In this document: positions 33,169-41,521 of the stretch, piece by piece
Position numbering within the stretch: the first letter of the stretch is position 1
Layout: each line of letters opens with the position of its first letter
DNA from: JBQTII01 sp052387905
GTDB lineage: Bacteria; Actinomycetota; Actinomycetes; Sporichthyales; Sporichthyaceae
DNA: 64,000 nucleotides
Reading direction: 5' to 3'
Assembly (NCBI GenBank): GCA_052387905.1
Contig: JBQTIR010000022.1
Span: 25,889 to 89,888 of the forward strand
Program-made: the position numbers and the translations under genes
The notes under the pieces: generated by a model
What the model saw: the letters and a program-made list of their open reading frames with translations, nothing else
Database searches by the model: none
Told to the model about the DNA's origin: nothing

Positions 33169-34469
33169 GCGCGCCGGTTCCGGAGCTGGTCCAGCTCCAC
33201 GGCGAGTTGTAAGGCGTGGGTACGAGCCGCCTTGGCCTCGGCGCGGGCTTCATGCACCGCAAACTCGATTTGCCGCTCGAGGGTCGCCTCAAGCCTTGCC
33301 AATTGCCGGCGCAGGATGACCTGCGATTCGTAGGCGTCCTGGTAGAGGTCCGCAAGGCGCCGATTCTCATCGACACTTCCGTCGTCCTGTGCTCGGTCGC
33401 GCCATGAAACAGGCTCGGGAACCGGTACCCCCACGGCACGCGCAGTGGCTTCCAGGTAAGCACGGCCGTACTTGAGGTCGGGTTCGAGGTAGGCGCCCTC
33501 GGCCCACTCGTTCCAGGCGTTGATCAGGACGAGTCCGTCGGCGGGCGTGCGCTTGTGGACCTCGCTGAGCCACTCCTGGTAGAGCTCGGGGGTACTCCCA
33601 TGCACCAGCAGCGTCTTGCCGTCACCGCGGCGGGCCGTGTTGTCCCACGACGGAATCACGCACTCGTGGCGGGTCCACGCAGGCTTCGGGGCCGCCAGGT
33701 AGGCGTTCTTGATCTGCTCGTAGGAGAACGCGATGTTGTCCGGGTGGCACCCCGCCGGGGTGATCCTGGGCACCATGTCCGGCGTGCCGTGGGGCAGGAA
33801 CTGAGCCGCTGAATCCGCGCCGTACCCCACGGGGTCGGTGTGGTCCCCGTGGGTGTCGAACTTGATGACGTGCACATCGCCGAGCCCGGCGTCCGCCCAC
33901 ATCCGCCGCCATCGCGTCAGCGTGGCGTTCGAGTCCGGGATCGCCTGGATCCGGTAGATGAACAGGATCGGCCGATCGTTGATTCGCAGGTACCGGGGAT
34001 GGGACATCACCCGGAGCAGGAAGCGGCCGTGTTCCTCCTCGTCTTCCGGGCTGTAGGTCTGGGTGAGCAGGACCTCGTGCCGGCTGGCATCCCAGTGCCT
34101 GCTCCAGTTCTCATTCGCCCAGGCGAGGCAGAACGGGATGTCCGGGGCGCCGTTGTCCAGCACGTCGTCGATGACCTTGCGCAGTGGCCGGGTGCCATGG
34201 AACCAGTAGTGGTAGTAGCAGAACGCGTCAATACCGTGCTGCTTGGCGAGGCGGGCCTGCTGCTCGCGGACCTCGCGGACCCGCAGGTCGTAGAAGCCCA
34301 GCTCCTCGGGCAGCCGGGGCTGGTAATGCCCCTCGAAAAGCGGGCGGGCTTGGGCCACGTTGCGCCACTCGGTGAACCCGGCGCCGTACCAGGCGTCGTT
34401 CTCCGGGATCGGGTAGAACTGCGGAAGGTAGAAGGCGATCGTGCTCGGGCGGCCGGTCGGGTCGCTCAC
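33141..34469 (-). CDS. WbsX/GH99-like glycan-associated protein
   Basis: 442 residues. TIAFYLPQFYPIPENDAWYG, GFTEWRNVAQARPLF, FCYYHYWFHGTRPL and FCLAWANENWSRHWD define the WbsX family (GH99-like TIM barrel), common in O-antigen and capsule clusters; its exact reaction is not settled. The last 70 residues form a coiled coil ending in an Arg-rich tail (LRNRRAQRRRSSAR). The GTG at 34469 overlaps the stop of the upstream methyltransferase gene (same strand), so the two are co-translated. A role in processing or transferring the rhamnose-containing glycan is likely. Confidence 0.88.
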   Translation of the reverse strand: MSDPTGRPSTIAFYLPQFYPIPENDAWYGAGFTEWRNVAQARPLFEGHYQPRLPEELGFYDLRVREVREQQARLAKQHGIDAFCYYHYWFHGTRPLRKVIDDVLDNGAPDIPFCLAWANENWSRHWDASRHEVLLTQTYSPEDEEEHGRFLLRVMSHPRYLRINDRPILFIYRIQAIPDSNATLTRWRRMWADAGLGDVHVIKFDTHGDHTDPVGYGADSAAQFLPHGTPDMVPRITPAGCHPDNIAFSYEQIKNAYLAAPKPAWTRHECVIPSWDNTARRGDGKTLLVHGSTPELYQEWLSEVHKRTPADGLVLINAWNEWAEGAYLEPDLKYGRAYLEATARAVGVPVPEPVSWRDRAQDDGSVDENRRLADLYQDAYESQVILRRQLARLEATLERQIEFAVHEARAEAKAARTHALQLAVELDQLRNRRAQRRRSSAR

Positions 34470-35404
34470 CCTGCGGATCCGCGAGAAATACTGCGCATCT
34501 TTCGTACCACTCTTCGCACCGGCGCAGAGTAGCGGACCACCTTGCTGCGGCGCAGGGCGCGCAGCTCCTTCTGGGCCTTCGCGCCACGTGCGGTCTGCGC
34601 CGCGAGCCGGGCTACCTTGCGATCTGCAGCGCGGCGCCGGGCCTGTTCCGCCCGATGGGCGACGACGAGGGCGTCGTGCGAGGCCTGAAGGTCCACGTAC
34701 TGTTCGGCCAGCCTCGCCAGTTGGTCGCTGCCGTCGTCCTTCACGGCGGTGAAAACGAACTGGTAGGACTCGGCCTCGGGGTCGCGGAGGATCTCGGTCA
34801 GTACTGCGGTAGGGATGGACTTGCGCTTGACCTGAAGCTCGGTCTCGAACGCCGGGATGCGGACCCGCTGCATGTCAACGATCACCAACCCGGCACTGCG
34901 CACCAGCTCCTGCACTGTCTTGTAAGTGAAGAATCGGATGTGGGTCGCATCGAGCAGCCCCACCGGCCGGTAGTCGAACCTGCCTTGAAGCAGGGACATG
35001 CGGACGTCCGCGTGCGCGATGTTGGGTAGTGAGATGACGACCTTGCCGTTCGGGGCGAGCAGTTCCGTGACTTGGAGCAGAACGCGCTCCGGATTGAGTA
35101 GGTGCTCGAGAACGTCGCCAGCCAGGACCGCGTCGAACGGACCGGTCACCCTGGTAAGCGTCTCGACGCTGTTCAGGTCGCCAATCACGACGGCCTCGGC
35201 GCATTCCTTGAGATGCACAGCCGCGTCGGGGTCGTACTCGACCGCGGTCACCTTGCAGTTCTGCGCGGCCATCGCCCGCGTCATGTGGCCGTTGGCCGCG
35301 CCGAGTTCGAGCACGCGCTGGTTCCAGCCCACCATGCCGAGTGCGAAGGCATGGCAGTTGTTGGGCGCCTGGGGGTTCACTGCCACGTCGTAGCGGTTGG
35401 ACAT
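34466..35404 (-). CDS. SAM-dependent methyltransferase with coiled-coil tail (one of a divergent pair)
   Basis: 312 residues from ATG 35404, with AGGAGC upstream. Class I methyltransferase: SAM motif RVLELGAANGHMT, then AVLAGDVLEHLLNPERVL and VVISLPNIAHADVRM. It resembles sugar or lipid methyltransferases of glycan clusters. After residue about 245 a coiled coil follows, ending LRALRRSKVVRYSAPVRR. The neighbour at 35620 has the same layout and tail. Both start near SRYD/NRYDVAV and clearly arose by duplication. Confidence 0.87.
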   Translation of the reverse strand: MSNRYDVAVNPQAPNNCHAFALGMVGWNQRVLELGAANGHMTRAMAAQNCKVTAVEYDPDAAVHLKECAEAVVIGDLNSVETLTRVTGPFDAVLAGDVLEHLLNPERVLLQVTELLAPNGKVVISLPNIAHADVRMSLLQGRFDYRPVGLLDATHIRFFTYKTVQELVRSAGLVIVDMQRVRIPAFETELQVKRKSIPTAVLTEILRDPEAESYQFVFTAVKDDGSDQLARLAEQYVDLQASHDALVVAHRAEQARRRAADRKVARLAAQTARGAKAQKELRALRRSKVVRYSAPVRRVVRKMRSISRGSAG

Positions 35405-35458
35405 GCTGCTCCTAGCGGTGGCTCTGCCTGGTGAGCTGTCGAATTGAGACACCGCAGG

Positions 35459-35494
35459 ATACAACACCACAAAAACAATCCATTCTTGTTGTAT
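35459..35494. promoter_or_regulatory. Inverted repeat in the AT-rich divergent region of the methyltransferase pair
   Basis: ATACAACA (35459-35466) and TGTTGTAT (35487-35494) are perfect 8-bp arms 20 bp apart, within the most AT-rich stretch of the window (about 35455-35515). The region lies between two divergent methyltransferase genes (215 bp). It may be an operator controlling both or an origin-like AT-rich promoter. No regulator gene is nearby. Confidence 0.5.
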
Positions 35495-35619
35495 TTAGAT
35501 CGATGAGTGCAACATCGGTGTGTCCGGATTGGGATGTAGCCGAATCGGCCCTGCCATAATGCGGCGACGTTGACGTCGCGCCCGGGGTGATGCCACGTGG
35601 CGATGCCTGAGGGGAATCG

Positions 35620-36567
35620 ATGGTCAGTCGTTACGACGCGGCGGTGGATCCGGAGAACGCGAACAACGCTCACTCTCTCGCCCTTGCCATGGTCGGCTGG
35701 AACCGGCGTGTTCTCGAGCTGGGCGCTGCCAGTGGCCACATGACCAAGGCGATGGTCGCTCAGAACTGTCGGGTGACCGCAGTGGAGTACGAGGCGGAGT
35801 CCGCCATGCACCTCAAAGAGGTGGCGGAGGCGGTCATTGTCGGTGACCTCAATGACGTGGAGACCGTGCCGTCCCTGCCTGGGCCCTACGACGTGATCCT
35901 GGCCGGCGACGTCCTGGAGCACCTGCTGGACCCCAAGCGGGTGCTGCTCCAGTTGGTCGACAAGCTCGAGCCCGGCGGCCGGATTGTCGTGTCCTTGCCA
36001 CACGTCGCTCATGTCGACTTGCGGCTGGCACTCCTGCAGGGTCGCTTTGACTACGGTCCCTGGGGCCTGCTGGACGAGACGCACATCCGTTTCTTCACCC
36101 TGAAGACCCTCCGAGAACTCGTCCAGAGTGCGGGTTTGTCGATCGTGGAGATGAAGAGGGTCCGCGTCCCCGCGTTCGAGAGCGAGCTCAGGGTTGACCG
36201 TAAGTCGGTGTCGACGGCCCTGCTGAACGAGATCCTGGCCGACCCCGAGGCTGAGACGTACCAATTCGTCTTCACCGCTGTTCGCAATGACGGTGACGGG
36301 CATCTGGTCGAACTGGCGAACAAGTACGACTCGCTACAGGCCGATTACCAGGATCTTTTCGTGACACGGCAAGCCGAGCGGGCCCGAATTCGGGCCCTGC
36401 AGAAGCAAGTTCGACAGCTGGAAACCAAGCTTGGAAAGGTCACCCAGAAGCGAGACGCCAGCCTGCGGCAACTCGATGCCCTGCGACGGAGCCGAGTTCT
36501 GCGTTACTCCGCTCCAGCCCGCGCAGTGTTGCGGCGTTCGCGCCGAGTGCTGCGAGCGAAGAAGTGA
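35620..36567 (+). CDS. SAM-dependent methyltransferase with coiled-coil tail (second of a divergent pair)
   Basis: 315 residues, ATG with GAGGGGA upstream. The SAM motif is RVLELGAASGHMT, then VILAGDVLEHLLDPKRVL and VVSLPHVAHVDLRL. RFDYGPWGLLDETHIRFFT parallels RFDYRPVGLLDATHIRFFT of the paralogue. A long coiled coil (AERARIRALQKQVRQLETKL) leads to LDALRRSRVLRYSAPARA. The two enzymes may methylate different positions of the glycan. Confidence 0.88.
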   Translation: MVSRYDAAVDPENANNAHSLALAMVGWNRRVLELGAASGHMTKAMVAQNCRVTAVEYEAESAMHLKEVAEAVIVGDLNDVETVPSLPGPYDVILAGDVLEHLLDPKRVLLQLVDKLEPGGRIVVSLPHVAHVDLRLALLQGRFDYGPWGLLDETHIRFFTLKTLRELVQSAGLSIVEMKRVRVPAFESELRVDRKSVSTALLNEILADPEAETYQFVFTAVRNDGDGHLVELANKYDSLQADYQDLFVTRQAERARIRALQKQVRQLETKLGKVTQKRDASLRQLDALRRSRVLRYSAPARAVLRRSRRVLRAKK

Positions 36568-36650
36568 GCGGGGCAAAGGTCGGACCGCGGACGGCGCCCT
36601 GGCTGGAGTGGCTGCAGCCCGGACGCGGCGAAGGCAGCTGACGAGCGACG

Positions 36651-37610
36651 ATGCCCCGCCCGCGGCTCATCGTCCACCTCGGCCTGCACAAGACCGGAAC
36701 GACGAGCATCCAGCAGTACCTCAGCGACAACCCGTACGGCCTGTACAAGGCGGGGGTCCTGTATCCGTCCACCGGCAGGCACCCGGTAGCCGCTACTCAG
36801 CACGCATTGCTGGCCAACGGATTCCACGACCACCCGTTGTTCGGTATCTTCGCCCTCGCTAAGCCCATAGACACCGACCTCGTGACCAGGGCCTTGATCC
36901 ATGAGGTGGAGCTCAGCGGTTACGGCACGGTCGTGGTATCCGCGGAGGAAATGGCCCGGTTCGATGAGGCCGCCATCGGACGTTTCACGTCCGCTTTCAG
37001 TGACTTCGACATCTACCCCTTGGTGTTCGTGCGCAACTTGGCTGACCTCCTCGACGCGTACTACTCGACCTTGATTTTCTACTCGGGGGTCACCGACCCG
37101 CCGGGGTTGAACCTTGTCCAGACCGATCTAGGCGGGCCACTGCGGACGTGGGCCGCAGCGGCGGCAGACGGCCGGATCTGCGTGGTGGATTACGACGCGT
37201 CTCCGAGCGGTGACTCGGTCGTCGACTTCCTTCTGGCGTGCGAGATCGACTCGCTCGCGCTTCCTAGTCCCGGGCATTCTGCCCGGTTGAACCAGTCGGC
37301 GTCCCCTGCTCTCGTGGCACTCGTGCGCGACCTGCGCAAGGCAGGGGCGTCTGAGGAACACCTCGAGGGACTCCGGGGCCAGTTGGGTGACGTGGTGTTC
37401 TCCGAGCGTCAGACCAACCTGTCGAAGGAACTGGCCGATCAGCTCCAGGAGCGCTACGAGCGGCTCTTCTACCAGCTGCGTGGGGCGCCGTTCGTCCGCT
37501 GGATCGGCACCTCAGCGCTGCCGCGCGCCCGGCGCGAGGACGCCGTGCAGATCCATGACCTGGCTGGGGCCGTTTTCGCGCTCGGGCGGGCTATCGGCGC
37601 AGACGACTGA
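36651..37610 (+). CDS. Sulfotransferase-like protein with intact PAPS P-loop
   Basis: 319 residues. The start RLIVHLGLHKTGTTSIQQYL is the 5'-phosphosulfate binding loop of the sulfotransferase superfamily, including its conserved Lys-Thr-Gly-Thr-Thr. A 3'-phosphate site is plausible in FDIYPLVFVRNLADLLDAYY (R and S/N region). It probably transfers sulfate from PAPS to a sugar hydroxyl of the glycan. No PAPS synthesis genes are in the window. It faces a second, diverged copy at 37640 that reads the other way. Confidence 0.8.
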   Translation: MPRPRLIVHLGLHKTGTTSIQQYLSDNPYGLYKAGVLYPSTGRHPVAATQHALLANGFHDHPLFGIFALAKPIDTDLVTRALIHEVELSGYGTVVVSAEEMARFDEAAIGRFTSAFSDFDIYPLVFVRNLADLLDAYYSTLIFYSGVTDPPGLNLVQTDLGGPLRTWAAAAADGRICVVDYDASPSGDSVVDFLLACEIDSLALPSPGHSARLNQSASPALVALVRDLRKAGASEEHLEGLRGQLGDVVFSERQTNLSKELADQLQERYERLFYQLRGAPFVRWIGTSALPRARREDAVQIHDLAGAVFALGRAIGADD

Positions 37611-37639
37611 CCGAGGCCAGTCCCGGCCGCCGAGCACCG

Positions 37640-38638
37640 CTAAGACCCGCTCTGCACCGCGACGTCGCCGCGGCGCAGGTCCAGCGCGCGACCGATCGCG
37701 AAGACGGCGGCGGCGACGTTAGCAACGTGGATCGGCCGCTGCGCGCGGGGCTGCGGCTCGTTCACTGATCCGATCCACTGTACGAAGGATGAGTTTCGTA
37801 GTCGTTCGAAGAACTTCGCGTACCGCTCGCTCAAAACTGCGGCGAGGTCCTCGGGAACGTTGGTCTGGTGCTCGACGAAGGCGATGTGGGAGAGCTGTTG
37901 CACCAGGCCCTGGATGTTGATCTCGGCGATGCCCTGCGCGCGGAAGTCTCGCACCAGTGCCACGACGGCCGGGGGGACGGGGTCGGCCGGCGGGTCCGGG
38001 TCGGGCGGCGGGCAGGGTAAGCAATCGCCGATCCCGAAAGCCGCCAGCAGGTCCGCGGTGACGCTGCCCGTGGGCGAGGCATCGGCGTCGATGACGCGGA
38101 GCTTGCCGTCTGAGGCGATCGACGCCCAAGCGGCCAGGCGCTTGACCATGCCCCGTTCGAGCATGCCGGGACCTGGTTCGTCCGACACCGTTCCGGACAT
38201 CACCATCGACCCATAGCGCTGGCTCAAGGCGTCGGGGAAGTTACGTATCACCACCACCGGCGCCACGTCGAAGTCGGCGAAGGCCGCGGCGAACTCGGGC
38301 ACGTCGGACTGGTTGAGGCGAGCAAGATCGTGCGTCGAGATGATCACCGTCTTGGCCCCGGAGAGCCGCACCTCGCCCAGGATGGCGCTGACGAGTTCGC
38401 CGCGTTCCCGGGGCCAGGAACAATTCCCCTGGTCGACCGGGCCGGAGCCGTCGAACATTGGTGCGAGCAGCGTGTGGGCGGACGGTACGGCAGCGCTCCG
38501 CCCCGTCGCGGGGTAGAGGATCCCCTGCTCGCGGAGCAGCGGGAAGTGGCCGACGAGGTAGTGCTGCAACGAGCGGCCGGTGGCCTCGTCCCAGCCGAGG
38601 TGCAGGATCAGCCGCGGGCGTCCCCCGGGGCTGGTCAT
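37640..38638 (-). CDS. Sulfotransferase-like protein with degenerate P-loop
   Basis: 332 residues, clearly paralogous to the 36651 gene: LILHLGWDEATGRSLQHYLV against LIVHLGLHKTGTTSIQQYLS, GILYPATGR against GVLYPSTGR, FDVAPVVVIRNFPDALSQRY against FDIYPLVFVRNLADLLDAYY, and YAKFFERLRNSSFVQWIGS against YERLFYQLRGAPFVRWIGT. The P-loop Lys and both Thr are lost (DEATGRS), so PAPS binding is doubtful. It may be a regulatory or structural partner, or it may bind another ligand. The ATG at 38638 overlaps the stop of the TylF-like gene. Confidence 0.8.
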   Translation of the reverse strand: MTSPGGRPRLILHLGWDEATGRSLQHYLVGHFPLLREQGILYPATGRSAAVPSAHTLLAPMFDGSGPVDQGNCSWPRERGELVSAILGEVRLSGAKTVIISTHDLARLNQSDVPEFAAAFADFDVAPVVVIRNFPDALSQRYGSMVMSGTVSDEPGPGMLERGMVKRLAAWASIASDGKLRVIDADASPTGSVTADLLAAFGIGDCLPCPPPDPDPPADPVPPAVVALVRDFRAQGIAEINIQGLVQQLSHIAFVEHQTNVPEDLAAVLSERYAKFFERLRNSSFVQWIGSVNEPQPRAQRPIHVANVAAAVFAIGRALDLRRGDVAVQSGS

Positions 38639-39456
38639 GACTTGCGCCAGTAGACGCCTGTCCAGTCGATCTCGTGGATCGGGTCGGTGATCCCGCGCTC
38701 ACCGCGGAAGTCTTCCACTGCCTTGGCGCACGCAGGTATGGAGCTGAAGTCGTCCACGATGACGAACCCGCCGGCGCTGACCTTGTCGTAGAGGGCCAGT
38801 AGGGCGACCATGGTGGAGGCGTACATATCGCCGTCGAGTCGCAGGACGGCCAGGGTGTCGATCGGTGCCGTGGCCAGGGTGTCCTCGAAGAATCCGGGCA
38901 GGAACTTCACCTGCTCGTCGAGTAGTCCGTAGTACGCAAAGCGTCCCTGCACTTCGGCCGCGGAGACCGCAAGTTCGGGGTAGCTGAACAGGACGTCACC
39001 TTCGTCGGCCGGGTAGCGGGCGTCGGGTGGCGGAAGGCCCTGAAATGAGTCGGCCACCCAGACTGTGCGGTTGGTGACGCCGTGGGCCTTGAGAATCGCG
39101 CGCATGAAGATGCAACTGCCGCCCCGCCAGACTCCGGTCTCGATCAGGTCGCCGGGCACCTTGTCCCGGATGACCGTCTCAGTGCACTCCCGGATGTTGG
39201 CCAGCCGTCGCAGGCCGACCATCGTGTCAGCCGACGAAGGCCAGTCCCGTCCGATCTCGCGAGCCCCAGAATCAAAGTCAAGTGCCTCATGGGCGACCAG
39301 GACCGGCTTGTCAGCTTCAGCCTCCAGTAGACACAGCAGGTAGTCCCGGTAGGAACCTTCGGGACGTGCGAGAGCCGGTCCGGCGTGCTCGAGCCCGTGC
39401 CGCGTCAGCACATTCGCGAGCAGCGTGAGGTAAAGGTCGGCAGCCGGGGTATCCAT
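38635..39456 (-). CDS. TylF/MycF-family O-methyltransferase
   Basis: 273 residues from ATG 39456. An in-frame codon 30 bp upstream is less likely, because TAGATT stands seven bases before this ATG (leaderless pattern). TylF family motifs: LIETGVWRGGSCIFMRA (SAM), VWVADSFQGLPPPD, LRLDGDMYASTMVAL (metal Asp), and VIVDDFSS. Known members methylate sugar hydroxyls on macrolides, with Mg2+. In this glycan locus it probably methylates a deoxysugar such as rhamnose. It overlaps the degenerate sulfotransferase gene, so the two are co-expressed. Confidence 0.9.
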   Translation of the reverse strand: MDTPAADLYLTLLANVLTRHGLEHAGPALARPEGSYRDYLLCLLEAEADKPVLVAHEALDFDSGAREIGRDWPSSADTMVGLRRLANIRECTETVIRDKVPGDLIETGVWRGGSCIFMRAILKAHGVTNRTVWVADSFQGLPPPDARYPADEGDVLFSYPELAVSAAEVQGRFAYYGLLDEQVKFLPGFFEDTLATAPIDTLAVLRLDGDMYASTMVALLALYDKVSAGGFVIVDDFSSIPACAKAVEDFRGERGITDPIHEIDWTGVYWRKS

Positions 39457-39463
39457 CAGCGCA

Positions 39464-39469
39464 AATCTA
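39464..39469 (-). promoter_or_regulatory. Leaderless-type -10 box of the TylF-like gene
   Basis: On the minus strand TAGATT ends seven bases before the ATG at 39456, and no ribosome site is visible. It decides the start codon of that gene. Confidence 0.5.
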
Positions 39470-39579
39470 CTCGTGCGGCACCGCACATGTTCGCGCCGGG
39501 CGCCGAGCGAGTCTGCACGTTGTCGCCTACTGCCTGCCCCCTGACTGGCGTCGCTCCCCTGGGGATGAACCGCGCCTGG

Positions 39580-40371
39580 TCAGGTCTGTGGCCACGGGCC
39601 GCTCGGGCCTCGCTCAAATACCACCACGCCGCAATACACACTCATACAGCGAGTGGTCCGGGTGAACTTCGACGGAAGCAGCCCCGGGTCCCTGGAGTGG
39701 CACGCGTGCAGGTCGTCGATGCGTTCCTTGGCATGCTCGATGAAGGTGCCCGGCCTGCGGTGACCGCCGCCGAATTCCGGCCAATAGCTCGTGCAGAGGT
39801 CTTCGGCGAAGTACACGCCGTGCTTGGACATCCGCGGGTAGATCTCCTCGAACGTCGTGACCTGCTGCGCCATCGTGTGGCCGCCGTCCTCGATCACGAT
39901 GTCGATCCGGCCGATTTCGCGCGCCAGGCGGCGTAGGAACTTACGGTCCTCCTGGTCACCGATGTGAATCGTGAGCTGCGGTCCGGAAATTCTCTTGCAC
40001 TCGGGGTCGATGTCGACACCGTGGATCTGGGCGAGTGGGCCGAAATAGTCCCGCCACATCTCCAGAGAGCCGCCCTTGTGGACGCCGAATTCGACCACGA
40101 CCACCGGTTTGCCCCGAAACTGATAGAAGTGCCGGTGGTACATATCGAGATAGTCCGTGCCCTTGAAGGCGAACCGGCCGGTGTGATTTTCGAGCCAGAG
40201 CGGGAGGGGGTTGGCGTTGGCGTGGCCCTGTGAACGGCGTCCAGTCGCGCGCCGTAGACGAATCCGTGCTGGCTCCGGCAGGCGCTGAAGGATCTCTCGG
40301 CGGCCGCGGCGGTAGGTGTTGACGAGCACCGGAGGCACTTCCGTGACGCCCTGTCGTTTCATGGCATCCAT
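39580..40371 (-). CDS. Class I SAM-dependent methyltransferase, MycE-like
   Basis: 263 residues from ATG 40371 (AAGGGG about seven bases upstream; a second ATG three codons on). The segment VVVVEFGVHKGGSLEMWRDY and HGVDIDPECKRI form the SAM site. VIEDGGHTMAQQVTTFEEIYP and VYFAEDLCTSYWPEFGGG are typical of MycE-type sugar O-methyltransferases. The first 60 residues are basic. It lies 123 bp upstream of the TylF-like gene on the same strand, the same combination of two sugar methyltransferases seen in some macrolide clusters, but without polyketide genes. Confidence 0.83.
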   Translation of the reverse strand: MDAMKRQGVTEVPPVLVNTYRRGRREILQRLPEPARIRLRRATGRRSQGHANANPLPLWLENHTGRFAFKGTDYLDMYHRHFYQFRGKPVVVVEFGVHKGGSLEMWRDYFGPLAQIHGVDIDPECKRISGPQLTIHIGDQEDRKFLRRLAREIGRIDIVIEDGGHTMAQQVTTFEEIYPRMSKHGVYFAEDLCTSYWPEFGGGHRRPGTFIEHAKERIDDLHACHSRDPGLLPSKFTRTTRCMSVYCGVVVFERGPSGPWPQT

Positions 40372-40523
40372 CGTCGCACCCCTTCGCTATGCGTCGGCCC
40401 CACACGGTGCAGAGGTGGACCTGGTGCGTGTGGTACTACCCCCGCAGGCGTGGGCGTACGCGCCCCGCAACTGCGACCTACGAGCCGCGACCTAGTACCT
40501 GAACCCGTCGGCTGTGGGGCCCC

Positions 40524-40529
40524 TACGAT
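40524..40529 (+). promoter_or_regulatory. Leaderless-type -10 box of rmlA
   Basis: TACGAT ends six bases before the ATG at 40536 and there is no ribosome site. rmlA therefore has its own promoter, separate from the rmlBDC operon. Confidence 0.6.
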
Positions 40530-40535
40530 GCGGAC

Positions 40536-41396
40536 ATGCGAGGCATCATCTTGGCTGGCGGGACCGGGTCCCGGCTTCACCCGATCACTCTCGGCACGAG
40601 CAAGCAGCTCCTGCCGGTCTACGACAAGCCGATGATCTACTACCCGCTGTCCACCCTGATCCTCGCTGGCATCAAGGACATCCTCGTCATTACGACCCCT
40701 GAGGAAGCTGCGCAGTTCGTCCGGCTGCTCGGGGATGGTTCGAGGTTCGGGATCAACCTCACCTACGCGACCCAACCCAGCCCGGACGGCCTCGCGCAGG
40801 CCTTCATCCTGGGTGCGGATCACATCGGCACCGACCGGGTGGCACTGGCGCTCGGCGACAACATCTTCTACGGCGCTGGTCTGGGCGCCCAGCTGCGCGA
40901 GTTCGACAACATCGACGGTGCCGCGGTCTTCGGGTACCGGGTGGCGAACCCCGAGGAGTATGGCGTCGTCGAGTTCGACCGTGCCGGGAGGGTCATCTCC
41001 CTGGAGGAGAAACCGGCTCACCCGCGAAGCCATTACGCCATCCCCGGGCTGTACTTCTACGACAACGACGTGGTGGCGATGGCGCATGAGCTCAAGCCTT
41101 CGGCCCGCGGCGAGCTGGAGATCACCGACCTGAATCGGCAGTACCTCGATCAGGGCAGGCTCCGCGTGTCAGTGCTACCGCGCGGGACCGCCTGGCTGGA
41201 CACCGGAACCTTTGACGCGCTCAGCGACGCCGCCAATTACGTCCGCACCATCGAGAGCCGCGAGGGCCTCAAGATCGGCTGCCCGGAGGAAGTGAGCTGG
41301 CGGGTCGGCCTGCTCACCGATGACGAATTGCGCGAGCGTGCGCAGCCCTTGCTGAAGAGCGGCTACGGCGCTTACCTGCTGAGCCTGCTGACGTAA
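40536..41396 (+). CDS. rmlA: Glucose-1-phosphate thymidylyltransferase (short type)
   Basis: 286 residues. It makes dTDP-glucose from glucose-1-phosphate and dTTP, the first step to dTDP-L-rhamnose. Signature loop GGTGSRLHPITLGTSKQLLP, then DKPMIYYPLS, LGDNIFYG, and TAWLDTGTFDAL. This is the short RmlA form without the beta-helix extension, a different subtype from the remnant at 30613. It completes the pathway with rmlBDC, which lies 7.4 kb or more upstream of this gene. Confidence 0.95.
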   Translation: MRGIILAGGTGSRLHPITLGTSKQLLPVYDKPMIYYPLSTLILAGIKDILVITTPEEAAQFVRLLGDGSRFGINLTYATQPSPDGLAQAFILGADHIGTDRVALALGDNIFYGAGLGAQLREFDNIDGAAVFGYRVANPEEYGVVEFDRAGRVISLEEKPAHPRSHYAIPGLYFYDNDVVAMAHELKPSARGELEITDLNRQYLDQGRLRVSVLPRGTAWLDTGTFDALSDAANYVRTIESREGLKIGCPEEVSWRVGLLTDDELRERAQPLLKSGYGAYLLSLLT

Positions 41397-41408
41397 GTCC
41401 GGCGCGCC

Positions 41409-41468
41409 TCACCAGCCGTCGGCGCGCCACTCGGCGATCGAGGGACGCTCCGCGATGGGCGTATCGCC
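41409..41468 (-). pseudogene. Remnant of an MBL-hydrolase 3' end bordering the toxin-antitoxin pair
   Basis: On the minus strand 19 codons plus TGA read GDTPIAERPSIAEWRADGW. The C-terminus of the intact MBL gene at 42210 reads GDTTIGAERASLAEWRARGW, identical at 15 of 19 aligned residues (44 of 60 bases). Upstream of GD the similarity ends abruptly. The remnant lies 12 bp beyond the rmlA stop, in the same orientation as the intact gene, with the toxin-antitoxin pair between the two. It shows no sign of being translated. Confidence 0.8.
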
Positions 41469-41521
41469 GATGCTTGCAGGGCTTAGGACTGCTACGATTG
41501 CTACGGTATCGGGAGGTCGGG

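Noticed and set aside
38635..40371. TylF- and MycE-like methyltransferases as evidence for a macrolide cluster
   Set aside because: No polyketide synthase, aminotransferase or macrolide glycosyltransferase is present. Such methyltransferases also occur in surface-glycan loci.
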